Of a stretch of DNA of 64,000 nucleotides, positions 55,222 through 62,571 are shown piece by piece. The position numbers and the translations under genes are program-made. Numbering within the stretch: position 1 is the stretch's first letter; the number at the start of each line of letters is the position of its first letter. Below the pieces are notes generated by a model. The model had not been told where the DNA came from, ran no database searches, and worked only from the letters and a program-made list of their open reading frames with translations. This DNA comes from Bacteroidaceae bacterium (lineage in GTDB: Bacteria; Bacteroidota; Bacteroidia; Bacteroidales; Bacteroidaceae): assembly GCA_017522915.1 (NCBI GenBank), contig JAFWXX010000013.1, positions 1 to 64,000 on the forward strand, given 5' to 3'.

Positions 55222-56427
55222 GTGAAAGCATGTTTCATGGGACTCGGCTACATTGGCCTCCCCACAGCAATCATTGCAGCAAAGCATGGAGTTGACGTCG
55301 TTGGTGTTGACATCAACCCCAAAGTAGTAGAAGTGACAAACCAAGGTAAACTCCACATCATCGAACCCGGAATAGAAGAGATGTTGCAGGAAGTAATTGC
55401 TGCAGGCAAGTTCAAGGCATACACCACTCCGCAGGAGAGCGATGCCTATTTTATGGTAGTACCCACTCCATTCAAGGGCGACCACGAGCCCGATGTATCA
55501 TACGTTGAAGCTGCGACACGTGCAGTGCTTCCACTTTTGAAGGAGGGAGACCTCTATGTAATCGAGTCAACATCACCCATTGGCACAACAGAAATGATGG
55601 CAAACATCATTTTTACCGAACGCCCGGAACTCAAGGATAAGATTCACATTGCATACTGCCCCGAGCGCGTGCTCCCAGGCAACGTAATCTATGAGCTCGT
55701 TCACAACGACCGCGTAATAGGCGGTCTCACCCCCGAGAGCACCGATAAGGCTATCGAGTTCTACTCACAGTTCGTACAGGGTGAGCTCCACAAGACCAAC
55801 AGCCGCACAGCCGAGATGTGCAAGCTCACCGAGAACAGCAGTCGCGACGTGCAGATAGCATTCGCCAACGAACTTTCTCTCATCTGCGACAAGGCAGGCA
55901 TCAACGTATGGGAACTTATAAGCCTTGCCAACAAGCACCCACGCGTGAATATTCTGCAGCCAGGCTGCGGTGTAGGCGGACACTGTATTGCTGTTGACCC
56001 CTATTTCATCACTGCCGACTACCCAGCCGAGAGCAAGATTATTGCAGCTGCACGCAACATCAACAACTACAAGAGTTTCTGGTGTGCCGAGAAGGTAAAG
56101 AGCACCATGCTCGAATTCGAATTGAAGAAAGGCTATAAGCCGGTTGTTGCCATGATGGGCCTTGCATTCAAGCCGAACATCGATGACTTGCGCGAATCAC
56201 CTTCAAAGAATATTGTGGGCAAGGTAATGCAGATGTGCAACAATGCCGACATACTCATCGTCGAACCCAACGTAGAGGAACACAAGCAGTTTAAGTTGAC
56301 CGATTATAAGGAAGCATACGAGAAGGCCGACATTGTTGTAATGCTCACCGCCCACAACCAGTTCAAGGAACTGCCTTGGGACGACAGCAAGATAATCCTC
56401 GACTTCTGCGGTATATATAAAAGATAA
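55222..56427 (+). CDS. wecC: UDP-N-acetyl-D-mannosamine dehydrogenase
   Basis: A 401-residue member of the UDP-glucose/GDP-mannose dehydrogenase family. NAD motif GLGYIGLPTAIIAAKHG; catalytic region TENSSRDVQIAFANEL; active-site Cys in PGCGVGGHCIAVDPYF; late MGLAFKPNIDDLRESP. Next to wecB this indicates oxidation of UDP-ManNAc to UDP-ManNAcA. It starts at GTG 55222, which matches the family N-terminus exactly. Confidence 0.94.
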   Translation: MKACFMGLGYIGLPTAIIAAKHGVDVVGVDINPKVVEVTNQGKLHIIEPGIEEMLQEVIAAGKFKAYTTPQESDAYFMVVPTPFKGDHEPDVSYVEAATRAVLPLLKEGDLYVIESTSPIGTTEMMANIIFTERPELKDKIHIAYCPERVLPGNVIYELVHNDRVIGGLTPESTDKAIEFYSQFVQGELHKTNSRTAEMCKLTENSSRDVQIAFANELSLICDKAGINVWELISLANKHPRVNILQPGCGVGGHCIAVDPYFITADYPAESKIIAAARNINNYKSFWCAEKVKSTMLEFELKKGYKPVVAMMGLAFKPNIDDLRESPSKNIVGKVMQMCNNADILIVEPNVEEHKQFKLTDYKEAYEKADIVVMLTAHNQFKELPWDDSKIILDFCGIYKR

Positions 56428-56486
56428 GGCTATTATTGTCATCCCGACAGAGCGCAAGTGACGAAGGATCTCAAAAAGACTAATAT

Positions 56487-56511
56487 CCCATAGGCTTAAT
56501 AAGCCTATGGG
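56487..56511. terminator. Hairpin after wecC
   Basis: A perfect 11-bp stem (56487-56497 with 56501-56511) and a 3-base loop, followed by A-rich sequence on the plus strand and hence T-rich on the minus strand. As a plus-strand terminator it is weak. Confidence 0.5.
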
Positions 56512-56523
56512 AAAAAGAAGAAC

Positions 56524-56574
56524 GTAACCGCGCAGGTGGGACACAAATGTCTGTGGTTCGATACCACCGGTTGC
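56524..56574 (+). other. tRNA-like fragment at a recombination scar
   Basis: GTAACCG (56524-56530) can pair with CGGTTGC (56568-56574) as a 7-bp acceptor-like stem. Inside lie a GACA/TGTC hairpin and a T-arm-like GTGG-TTCGATA-CCAC (56553-56567). There is no D-arm and no room for one, so it is not a functional tRNA. It may be a relic of a tRNA end or a chance structure. Confidence 0.3.
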
Positions 56575-56604
56575 TACATACAAAAAACAAACAAAAACAA
56601 TAAT

Positions 56605-56757
56605 TATAAAAATGCAGTAGCAGGAACAGGCTATGTAGGCCTTAGCATCGCCACTCTTTTGGCACAACACAATGAAGTGGTGGCTGTTGATGTAATTCCA
56701 GAGAAGGTAGAGAAAATCAACAACCGAATCTCGCCCATTCAAGACGAGTACATCAAA
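56605..56757 (+). pseudogene. 5' fragment of a second ugd gene
   Basis: About 51 codons match the N-terminus of UDP-glucose dehydrogenase ([20 protein letters not shown] to ISPIQDEYI). The start codon is lost and the sequence breaks off after DEYI. Synonymous sites differ widely from the intact ugd at 45596, so it came from a different ugd allele and not from a recent local copy. Confidence 0.85.
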
Positions 56758-56789
56758 GAAGCGTCTGAGCAGATGTGGAGTTACCGCAC

Positions 56790-56880
56790 ACTCGACCGAA
56801 ACATCTCATCACAATACAATGTGCAGCGAAGCACCTGGCAGAAGCAACACACAACCTCATGCACACAATGGATAATTGAC
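56790..56880 (+). pseudogene. C-terminal remnant of a sigma-like gene
   Basis: The last about 23 codons, read in the frame ending at TGA 56880, give [17 protein letters not shown]..., nearly identical to the end of the protein at 53322. It is joined directly to the ugd fragment and has no start. It marks the left part of duplication copy 2. Confidence 0.8.
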
Positions 56881-56910
56881 TGTCTCCTTTATTTTCATCA
56901 ATTGTCACCT

Positions 56911-56946
56911 CAACACAACCGGCAACTTTTATTGCCGGTTGTGTTG
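56911..56946 (+). terminator. Duplicated terminator
   Basis: A perfect 15-bp stem (56911-56925 with 56932-56946), followed by a T-rich tract. It is the counterpart of 53832-53867 and isolates the TagA/WecG gene from upstream transcription. Confidence 0.75.
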
Positions 56947-57005
56947 TAATATTTTCACCATTCGGGAATATTCTAACTATTTTCAAAGAAAATAGCGTAT
57001 TAGAA

Positions 57006-57036
57006 TTGTTATTTATATATATATTTAATAAATTTG
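57006..57036 (+). promoter_or_regulatory. Promoter of the TagA/WecG gene
   Basis: TTG (57006-57008), a 20-bp spacer and TAAATTTG (57029-57036), inside duplication copy 2. Confidence 0.75.
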
Positions 57037-57107
57037 CTTGTTTTAAAGAAATTAGGCGAATTGCGAGCACTTGCCAAACAACAATTAAAAAAGCGCAGAA
57101 AGTATAA

Positions 57108-57854
57108 ATGGAGAAATATTTCGACATACGATATGAGTTTGACGTACCTACCGTGCACAAATCCATTGAAGAGCAAGTTGCCAGCGGCAATCCGGGCTAT
57201 ATATGCGTTGCCGACGGGAACATACTCACAATGGTATATAAAGACGAAGAGTACCGCAAGGTAATCGACGGCAGCATGTTTTCCATTTGCGACAGCAGCT
57301 GGGTTCCCAAATTCGTCAGGTGGATATACGGTTACGAGCGTAGCCACTACTGCGGAAGCGACATCTTCATAGACATTGTGCGCCAACGCAAATACCGCAT
57401 GATATTCCTTGGCACAAAGCAGACCGTGCTCAACGCCCTGCAGCAGAACCTCGCCAAAGAGAACCCCGATGTTACAGGAATGACATTCAAGGAACTTCCG
57501 TTCTGCACCGTTGACGAGTTCGACTACAAGGGCATTGCAGAGATGATTGAGCATGACGGTGCAGACATCATTTGGATAGCCCTTGGCGCGCCAAAGCAGG
57601 AACAGTTCATGAACCGCCTGCAGCCATACCTGAAGCACGGTGTGCAGATAGCCATCGGCGCAGCCTTCAATTTCTATAGTGGCCTGGCCGATGCACCGCA
57701 ACGATGCCCGGCATGGATGCGCAAACTGCACCTTGAATTCGTGCACCGTATATTCAAAGAACCCAAGAAACAGATAAAACGCTGCTGGGGAATTGTCACT
57801 ACCCTGCCGGCAATATTCAACAAAGAGAGGAAAGTAAAAAAACAGAACAAATAG
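57108..57854 (+). CDS. WecG/TagA/CpsF family glycosyltransferase
   Basis: A 248-residue GT26 enzyme. The family motifs ALGAPKQEQFMNRL and IGAAFNFYSGLADAPQRCPAW are clear, and the C-terminus is basic, as needed for membrane contact. TagA transfers ManNAc and WecG ManNAcA to GlcNAc-PP-undecaprenol. With wecB and wecC just upstream either donor is possible; with the TagB- and TagD-like proteins nearby the TagA reaction is attractive. It has its own duplicated promoter and a terminator at 57910. Confidence 0.9.
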   Translation: MEKYFDIRYEFDVPTVHKSIEEQVASGNPGYICVADGNILTMVYKDEEYRKVIDGSMFSICDSSWVPKFVRWIYGYERSHYCGSDIFIDIVRQRKYRMIFLGTKQTVLNALQQNLAKENPDVTGMTFKELPFCTVDEFDYKGIAEMIEHDGADIIWIALGAPKQEQFMNRLQPYLKHGVQIAIGAAFNFYSGLADAPQRCPAWMRKLHLEFVHRIFKEPKKQIKRCWGIVTTLPAIFNKERKVKKQNK

Positions 57855-57909
57855 TTCCTCGTCTCCAACTTAGATATATCACCACTTGGTATATATAAAT
57901 AAAGCAGAA

Positions 57910-57949
57910 GTACCTCAGTGCACCAGCAGGTGCATTGGGGTACATTTTT
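57910..57949 (+). terminator. Terminator after the TagA/WecG gene
   Basis: A 15-bp stem with two G-T pairs (57910-57924 with 57929-57943), followed by ATTTTTA. It overlaps the stop codon of the small minus-strand gene. Confidence 0.75.
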
Positions 57950-58109
57950 AATAAAAAATCATACTGTCATCTGCTACAAAACCCACAGACGACTCCTTCA
58001 CAAATCTCCATTCACATTCATCCCATTTAAAGACATTTCCGTTAACCATCAAATTCGGCATGCCGCACGGAGTAATCGAGCTCACATATTTCATAAGATA
58101 TTCTTCCAT
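57948..58109 (-). CDS. Small 53-residue protein encoded antisense to the operon
   Basis: The open frame starts at ATG 58109 (MEEYLMKYVSSITPCGMPNL) and ends at TAA 57948. The composition is balanced (2 Cys, 2 Trp, several acidic residues) and it has no membrane segment. A minus-strand TAAATTTG promoter element lies 28 bases upstream, which makes expression plausible. No homologue is recognised. It may be a real small protein or a fragment of a lost gene. Bases 58168-58263 hold nothing recognised. Confidence 0.45.
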   Translation of the reverse strand: MEEYLMKYVSSITPCGMPNLMVNGNVFKWDECEWRFVKESSVGFVADDSMIFY

Positions 58110-58136
58110 TATTAGGTTTTATTTTAAAATTTTTGA

Positions 58137-58167
58137 CAAATTTATTTCAAGTTTCCACACCAAACAA
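58137..58167 (-). promoter_or_regulatory. Minus-strand promoter for the small protein
   Basis: On the minus strand TTG (58167-58165), a 20-bp spacer and TAAATTTG (58144-58137). Confidence 0.5.
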
Positions 58168-58263
58168 CAGCATAAACGTTTTCTAACACAGCTACCAGCA
58201 ACTTACTAACACACAGCCTCTAATATATGGCAGAGTCAAAACGGCAATATTTTGTCTTTAAAA

Positions 58264-58293
58264 TTGTTTATTAATAATAGATTATTAATTTTG
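58264..58293 (+). promoter_or_regulatory. Promoter of the KAP NTPase gene
   Basis: TTG (58264-58266), a 19-bp spacer and TAATTTTG (58286-58293). The surrounding 35 bases (58261-58295) are nearly identical to those at 60933-60968. Confidence 0.7.
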
Positions 58294-58396
58294 CATAAAA
58301 AGGTATCCACATATACACAAAAATACATCAAAATCTAAACCAATTTAGGCTAAAAAGAGACAGCCAACACACATAACAACAATAAACATAATAGCA

Positions 58397-60877
58397 ATGA
58401 GATTTCCATTTAACAAAAAAGATTGCACATTAGCTATTTTACTAGCTCTTCTAATACCAATATGGATGGGGGTAGCACCAGAATGGTACACCTGGTACAA
58501 CCAAGATAAAAATGCGCAATACATCAAATGGCTATACACACTACTCAATGAACGCTGGCTTGTCAACATCCCAATATGCAGCGTCATTATCTACTTATCT
58601 ATTTGTAGCTATCATAAAATTTGGAAAGATAAAAGTTGTCGTTGCGTAATGCTCCCCCTGTCAATATTAGGCTTAACACTTCTTTATTGGGACAGTCAAG
58701 TCATCTACGCAAATATCGTACACGGACTAAATTACAAAACATTATTTTCTACACTACTAATAATCACAGCAACAATAACATTCATCAAGATCTTAAAAGG
58801 AATACTACCAACCAAAAGAAATAAAGACACTAATGCAGCAGGTTTTTCCACAGACAACATCAGCACCGAAGACACCCCATCTAACCTAAAAAACTATGCA
58901 TCTACAATAATAGACAACCTGCTTGCCACCGACATTTACGAACAATCTTATGCTCTGGGAATAACCGGAGAATGGGGATGCGGCAAAACAACATTCCTCA
59001 ATCTGTTAAAAGGCCAATTAAAGGACAAAGCCAACATTGTTGAGTTCAACCCATGGATGTGCCGTACCCCCGAACAAGTGACGCACGACTTCTTCGCGTC
59101 CTTAAGACATCAACTATCTACAAAATACAGTTCACTCTCCAACCCCATCAAGAAATATGCAAAATATATAAACAATTTATCACTTACGCCACACAATATC
59201 CTTGGCACAGACATTTCATTTCCTTTAAATGAGAAGAGCCTGTTCGAAAACAAAAAAGAGCTGTCGGACATCTTTTCAAGCCTACCACAACCCGTAGCCG
59301 TAATTATTGACGACATAGACCGGTTAGAAAGAGAAGAAGTTTTCGAAGTCTTGAGACTCATTAGAAACACCGCCGATCTATGCAACACCATATACATTGT
59401 TGCCTACGACAAAGAATACGTAACATCCGTCCTAGAAGAAAAAAACATAAAAGAAGCGGCATCATACCTTGAAAAAATATTTCAGGCCGAAGTACACCTT
59501 CCCAAGGTAAGCAAACACATGATTTGGGAGTGTTTGCAAACCGCCATCAAGAAACAAAGCAAACACAACAGCAATTTTTCATTGACCCTGTTCCAGCACT
59601 TCAGCCAGGAAGACAACAACCTCATTCTGCGAGCACTCGACAACTACCGCCGCGCCAAACGTTTCGCCCGCATATTCATGCTCAACATCGCCTACTTCGA
59701 TCAACATTTCAACAAAGAAATCTATACGACAGACCTCTTCTGGCTAGAACTCCTGCAAATATACGACAAGCCAGCCTACGACAAACTCTCCAACGACACC
59801 AGTTCCCTACTATACAGCAACAGCGAGAGACTCATGCTCCGTCCCGGAATAGCCCATAAAGCAAGAGAAAAAGAAAGCACCAGGTACAACGGAGAAGAAT
59901 TCTGGAAGAGAGACACCCCCAAGATACTGGAAAAGTTGTTCTCCCCCCACACCAAAGCCAGAAAAGAAAGTATTTGCCACACCGAGAATTATGAAAAGTA
60001 CTTCGCATTAAACATCTCACCACACCAGCTATCAATCAAAGAAACAAACGAACTCTTCGCCCCAGGATGCAACCACAGGGAAACCATACACAAATGGATT
60101 ACCAACGGCAAGCACCCAGGCTCCATCATATACCAACTCAAGCAGATAGCCATCATTAGACTACCCGCAGACAAAATTCAAGTGCTCATTGAAAGCATAC
60201 TTCATCTGGCACTTGCAATATCCCGACACCCCCACCACACAAGAGAACTAAAAAGAATTCTACGCAAAGAACAGTTCAACAACAGTTCAATGACAGAACT
60301 TGCACACGACACCACACTCTCATGGTTCAACAGTCGGATAAGCGAAGGCACCACCCCACTTCACCTGAGCACACTACTGAACACATTATATGTAACCCGA
60401 CATTTCGATCCCGAAGGAAACGAAGAGCCCATGCAACCATTAATAATCAGCAACCAGGAAATAGAAGAATTCCTGGTTAAAATCATTGACAAATACCTTA
60501 CAAGCAACCCACAATATACAGCCCTCGACATCATAAAAGAAGACAACGATCTCCACAAACTTTTCAACAACTGCAACGTAACCACAGCCGATCTTTCCGC
60601 ATTCGACAACAACAACGAGTACAAACAAACAGCCTTTGACACAATAATAGAATACTTCGCAAACAAATGCGAAAAGCCCACCCAAAAAGAATTCCAGCAA
60701 GCATACAACGCTTTCACCCATCAGCCCCCCCCCGAATTCTCCAACCCCGACGAAGAGGAATATTGGTGGAGTTGCTACACCGAACATATAAAATACAAAC
60801 TGGAAAAAAGCTTCGGCACTTCATACAGCGACAAGTTGAAAGAATTCGAATCTAAATGTTTCATACCAGGCCCATAA
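58397..60877 (+). CDS. KAP-family P-loop NTPase with N-terminal membrane helices
   Basis: An 826-residue protein. Four membrane helices (about 11-29, 55-72, 84-98, 115-133) come before the KAP domain. Walker A is GEWGCGKTT (191-199), followed by VEFNPWMCRT, and Walker B is AVIIDDIDR (301-309). A long helical C-terminal part (about 420-826) has no known domain. KAP NTPases are membrane-associated STAND-like ATPases; several act in phage exclusion (PifA is a member), so defence is a reasonable guess. The gene is A-rich, unlike its neighbours, and is bracketed by duplicate promoters, suggesting arrival as a cassette. Confidence 0.88.
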   Translation: MRFPFNKKDCTLAILLALLIPIWMGVAPEWYTWYNQDKNAQYIKWLYTLLNERWLVNIPICSVIIYLSICSYHKIWKDKSCRCVMLPLSILGLTLLYWDSQVIYANIVHGLNYKTLFSTLLIITATITFIKILKGILPTKRNKDTNAAGFSTDNISTEDTPSNLKNYASTIIDNLLATDIYEQSYALGITGEWGCGKTTFLNLLKGQLKDKANIVEFNPWMCRTPEQVTHDFFASLRHQLSTKYSSLSNPIKKYAKYINNLSLTPHNILGTDISFPLNEKSLFENKKELSDIFSSLPQPVAVIIDDIDRLEREEVFEVLRLIRNTADLCNTIYIVAYDKEYVTSVLEEKNIKEAASYLEKIFQAEVHLPKVSKHMIWECLQTAIKKQSKHNSNFSLTLFQHFSQEDNNLILRALDNYRRAKRFARIFMLNIAYFDQHFNKEIYTTDLFWLELLQIYDKPAYDKLSNDTSSLLYSNSERLMLRPGIAHKAREKESTRYNGEEFWKRDTPKILEKLFSPHTKARKESICHTENYEKYFALNISPHQLSIKETNELFAPGCNHRETIHKWITNGKHPGSIIYQLKQIAIIRLPADKIQVLIESILHLALAISRHPHHTRELKRILRKEQFNNSSMTELAHDTTLSWFNSRISEGTTPLHLSTLLNTLYVTRHFDPEGNEEPMQPLIISNQEIEEFLVKIIDKYLTSNPQYTALDIIKEDNDLHKLFNNCNVTTADLSAFDNNNEYKQTAFDTIIEYFANKCEKPTQKEFQQAYNAFTHQPPPEFSNPDEEEYWWSCYTEHIKYKLEKSFGTSYSDKLKEFESKCFIPGP

Positions 60878-60935
60878 GCAGACGGCTAAAATCAACTTTC
60901 AACAAGACATATAGGCAGTTTATCAACATTTTAAA

Positions 60936-60966
60936 TTGTTTATTAATAATAAAATTATTAATTTTG
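60936..60966 (+). promoter_or_regulatory. Promoter of wzx
   Basis: TTG (60936-60938), a 20-bp spacer and TAATTTTG (60959-60966). It is a near-copy of the promoter at 58264. Confidence 0.7.
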
Positions 60967-61008
60967 CAAGAGTTAGTATTTTAATAGCAAAAGCAACCAT
61001 ACAACAAA

Positions 61009-62547
61009 ATGAGCGACAACGCACAAAATAATAAGCGTATTGCAAAGAATGCAATGATGCTGTATATAAGGCTATTCCTAATAATGGGAGTAAACTTTTA
61101 TATGTCGCGCGTCGTGTTGCAGATACTTGGTGTTGAAGATCTGGGTATCTACAATGTTGTTGGAGGAATAGTAACAATGATGACATTCCTCAACAGTTCC
61201 TTGAATATAACCACCCAAAGATTCATGAATTATGAAATGGGCAAGGGACGGTTCGAGAACCTGAACAAGATATTCTCAATGTCATTCTGGAGTTACGCCA
61301 TAATTGCCATTGTAGTCCTGGCTGTTTGCGAATCTATTGGTCTGTGGTTCTTCTACGAACACTTGAATATTCCCGAAAACAGGTTGGATGCTGCATTCTG
61401 GGTATATCAGTTGTCTATTCTCACATTCATCATCAACCTGCTCACTGTGCCATACACATCGACTATTATTGCACACGAGCAGATGAACTTCTACGCATAT
61501 CTGTCAATAGGCGATGTAATCCTGAAGCTTGCTCTTCTCTACGTATTAAGCTACATTAGTCACGATAAGTTGACATTCTATGCCATTCTAATGTGTGCAG
61601 CAACCCTGTTCATCTGGTTCTGCAACTGGATATACTGCCGAATGAAGTTCAACGAGTGCAAGTTGCGTTTAATGTGGGACAGTACCACATTAAAGAAGTT
61701 ACTTTCATTCTCGGCATGGAATTCTGTTGGAGCCATTGCATCCTCTGTTAACGAGCAGGGGGTGAATATTATTATCAACATATTCTTTAATTCCGCATTA
61801 AACGGTGCACGGGCAATTGCATACCAGGTAAAGATTGCCATAAATTCTTTTGCAGCGAATTTCCTTACAGCAGTAAGGCCGCAGCTATTCAAGTCCTATG
61901 CCGAGGGGAAATTGGATTACATGAACAAGCTGGTATTTTCAAGTACCAAATTCTCAATATATCTGTTATTAATATTAATTCTTCCCATTTTATTCAATAC
62001 CGAATATATTCTTAATTTATGGTTGGGTGAAATAACACCCGAGATGGTCTCATTCACCCAGTTGGTAATCATAAGCGTACCTGTAAGCACCTGTTTCCCA
62101 GTACTTGCCAATGTTTCACAGGCTACAGGAAAAATAAAATGGTACCAGATAAGCGCCTCAATTATGTTCATTATGATACCAGTCTGCACATATATACTTT
62201 ATAAATGCGGCATGGTTGTTGAATGGGCTTTCATAATGACCTTTGTCTGGGACGTCATAGGTTTGGTAGCACGCTTGGCAATTCTGAAGAAAGACATCCA
62301 ATTCCCCATTGGCAAGTATATAAAAAAAGCTATTCTTCCGCCGGTCCTAATATGTATGATTGTAACTTTTGCTATTGCCTACCCCATTACATTTATTGGA
62401 ATATCCGGTTGGAAGTTCCTGATATTATCAAGCGGAGTAATCATTGCTTCAATACTGTTATGCATATGGCTGATAGGACTTGAAAAACAAGAGAAACAAC
62501 TCATTGGAGCTTACATTGCAAAGATTATAAAGCACCGAAAAAGATAG
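61009..62547 (+). CDS. wzx: Wzx-type oligosaccharide flippase
   Basis: A 512-residue polytopic protein with about 12-14 membrane helices and the MATE/MVF-like pattern of polysaccharide exporters: YIRLFLIMGVNFYMSRVVLQ near the start, then GVEDLGIYNVVGGIVTMM. It would flip undecaprenyl-PP-linked repeat units across the inner membrane, supporting a Wzx/Wzy-type pathway for this locus. It lies 24 bases before the Fe-S protein gene. Full length for the family. Confidence 0.92.
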   Translation: MSDNAQNNKRIAKNAMMLYIRLFLIMGVNFYMSRVVLQILGVEDLGIYNVVGGIVTMMTFLNSSLNITTQRFMNYEMGKGRFENLNKIFSMSFWSYAIIAIVVLAVCESIGLWFFYEHLNIPENRLDAAFWVYQLSILTFIINLLTVPYTSTIIAHEQMNFYAYLSIGDVILKLALLYVLSYISHDKLTFYAILMCAATLFIWFCNWIYCRMKFNECKLRLMWDSTTLKKLLSFSAWNSVGAIASSVNEQGVNIIINIFFNSALNGARAIAYQVKIAINSFAANFLTAVRPQLFKSYAEGKLDYMNKLVFSSTKFSIYLLLILILPILFNTEYILNLWLGEITPEMVSFTQLVIISVPVSTCFPVLANVSQATGKIKWYQISASIMFIMIPVCTYILYKCGMVVEWAFIMTFVWDVIGLVARLAILKKDIQFPIGKYIKKAILPPVLICMIVTFAIAYPITFIGISGWKFLILSSGVIIASILLCIWLIGLEKQEKQLIGAYIAKIIKHRKR

Positions 62548-62571
62548 ACACTTTTAACAAGAACAATTCAT

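Larger units (their letters stand above)
56807..57075 (+). repeat. Segmental duplication, copy 2
   Basis: It matches 53729-53996 along its full length (269 against 268 bases). It supplies a terminator and a promoter directly upstream of the TagA/WecG gene. Confidence 0.9.

Noticed and set aside
56536-56949. 137-codon frame joining ugd-like and sigma-region sequence
   Set aside because: The ugd part lacks its own start and the rest reads the sigma remnant out of frame; a scar, not a gene.
57918-58115. 65-codon plus-strand frame after the TagA gene
   Set aside because: It begins inside the terminator hairpin and has poor composition; the minus-strand frame at 57948-58109 has a better promoter and composition.
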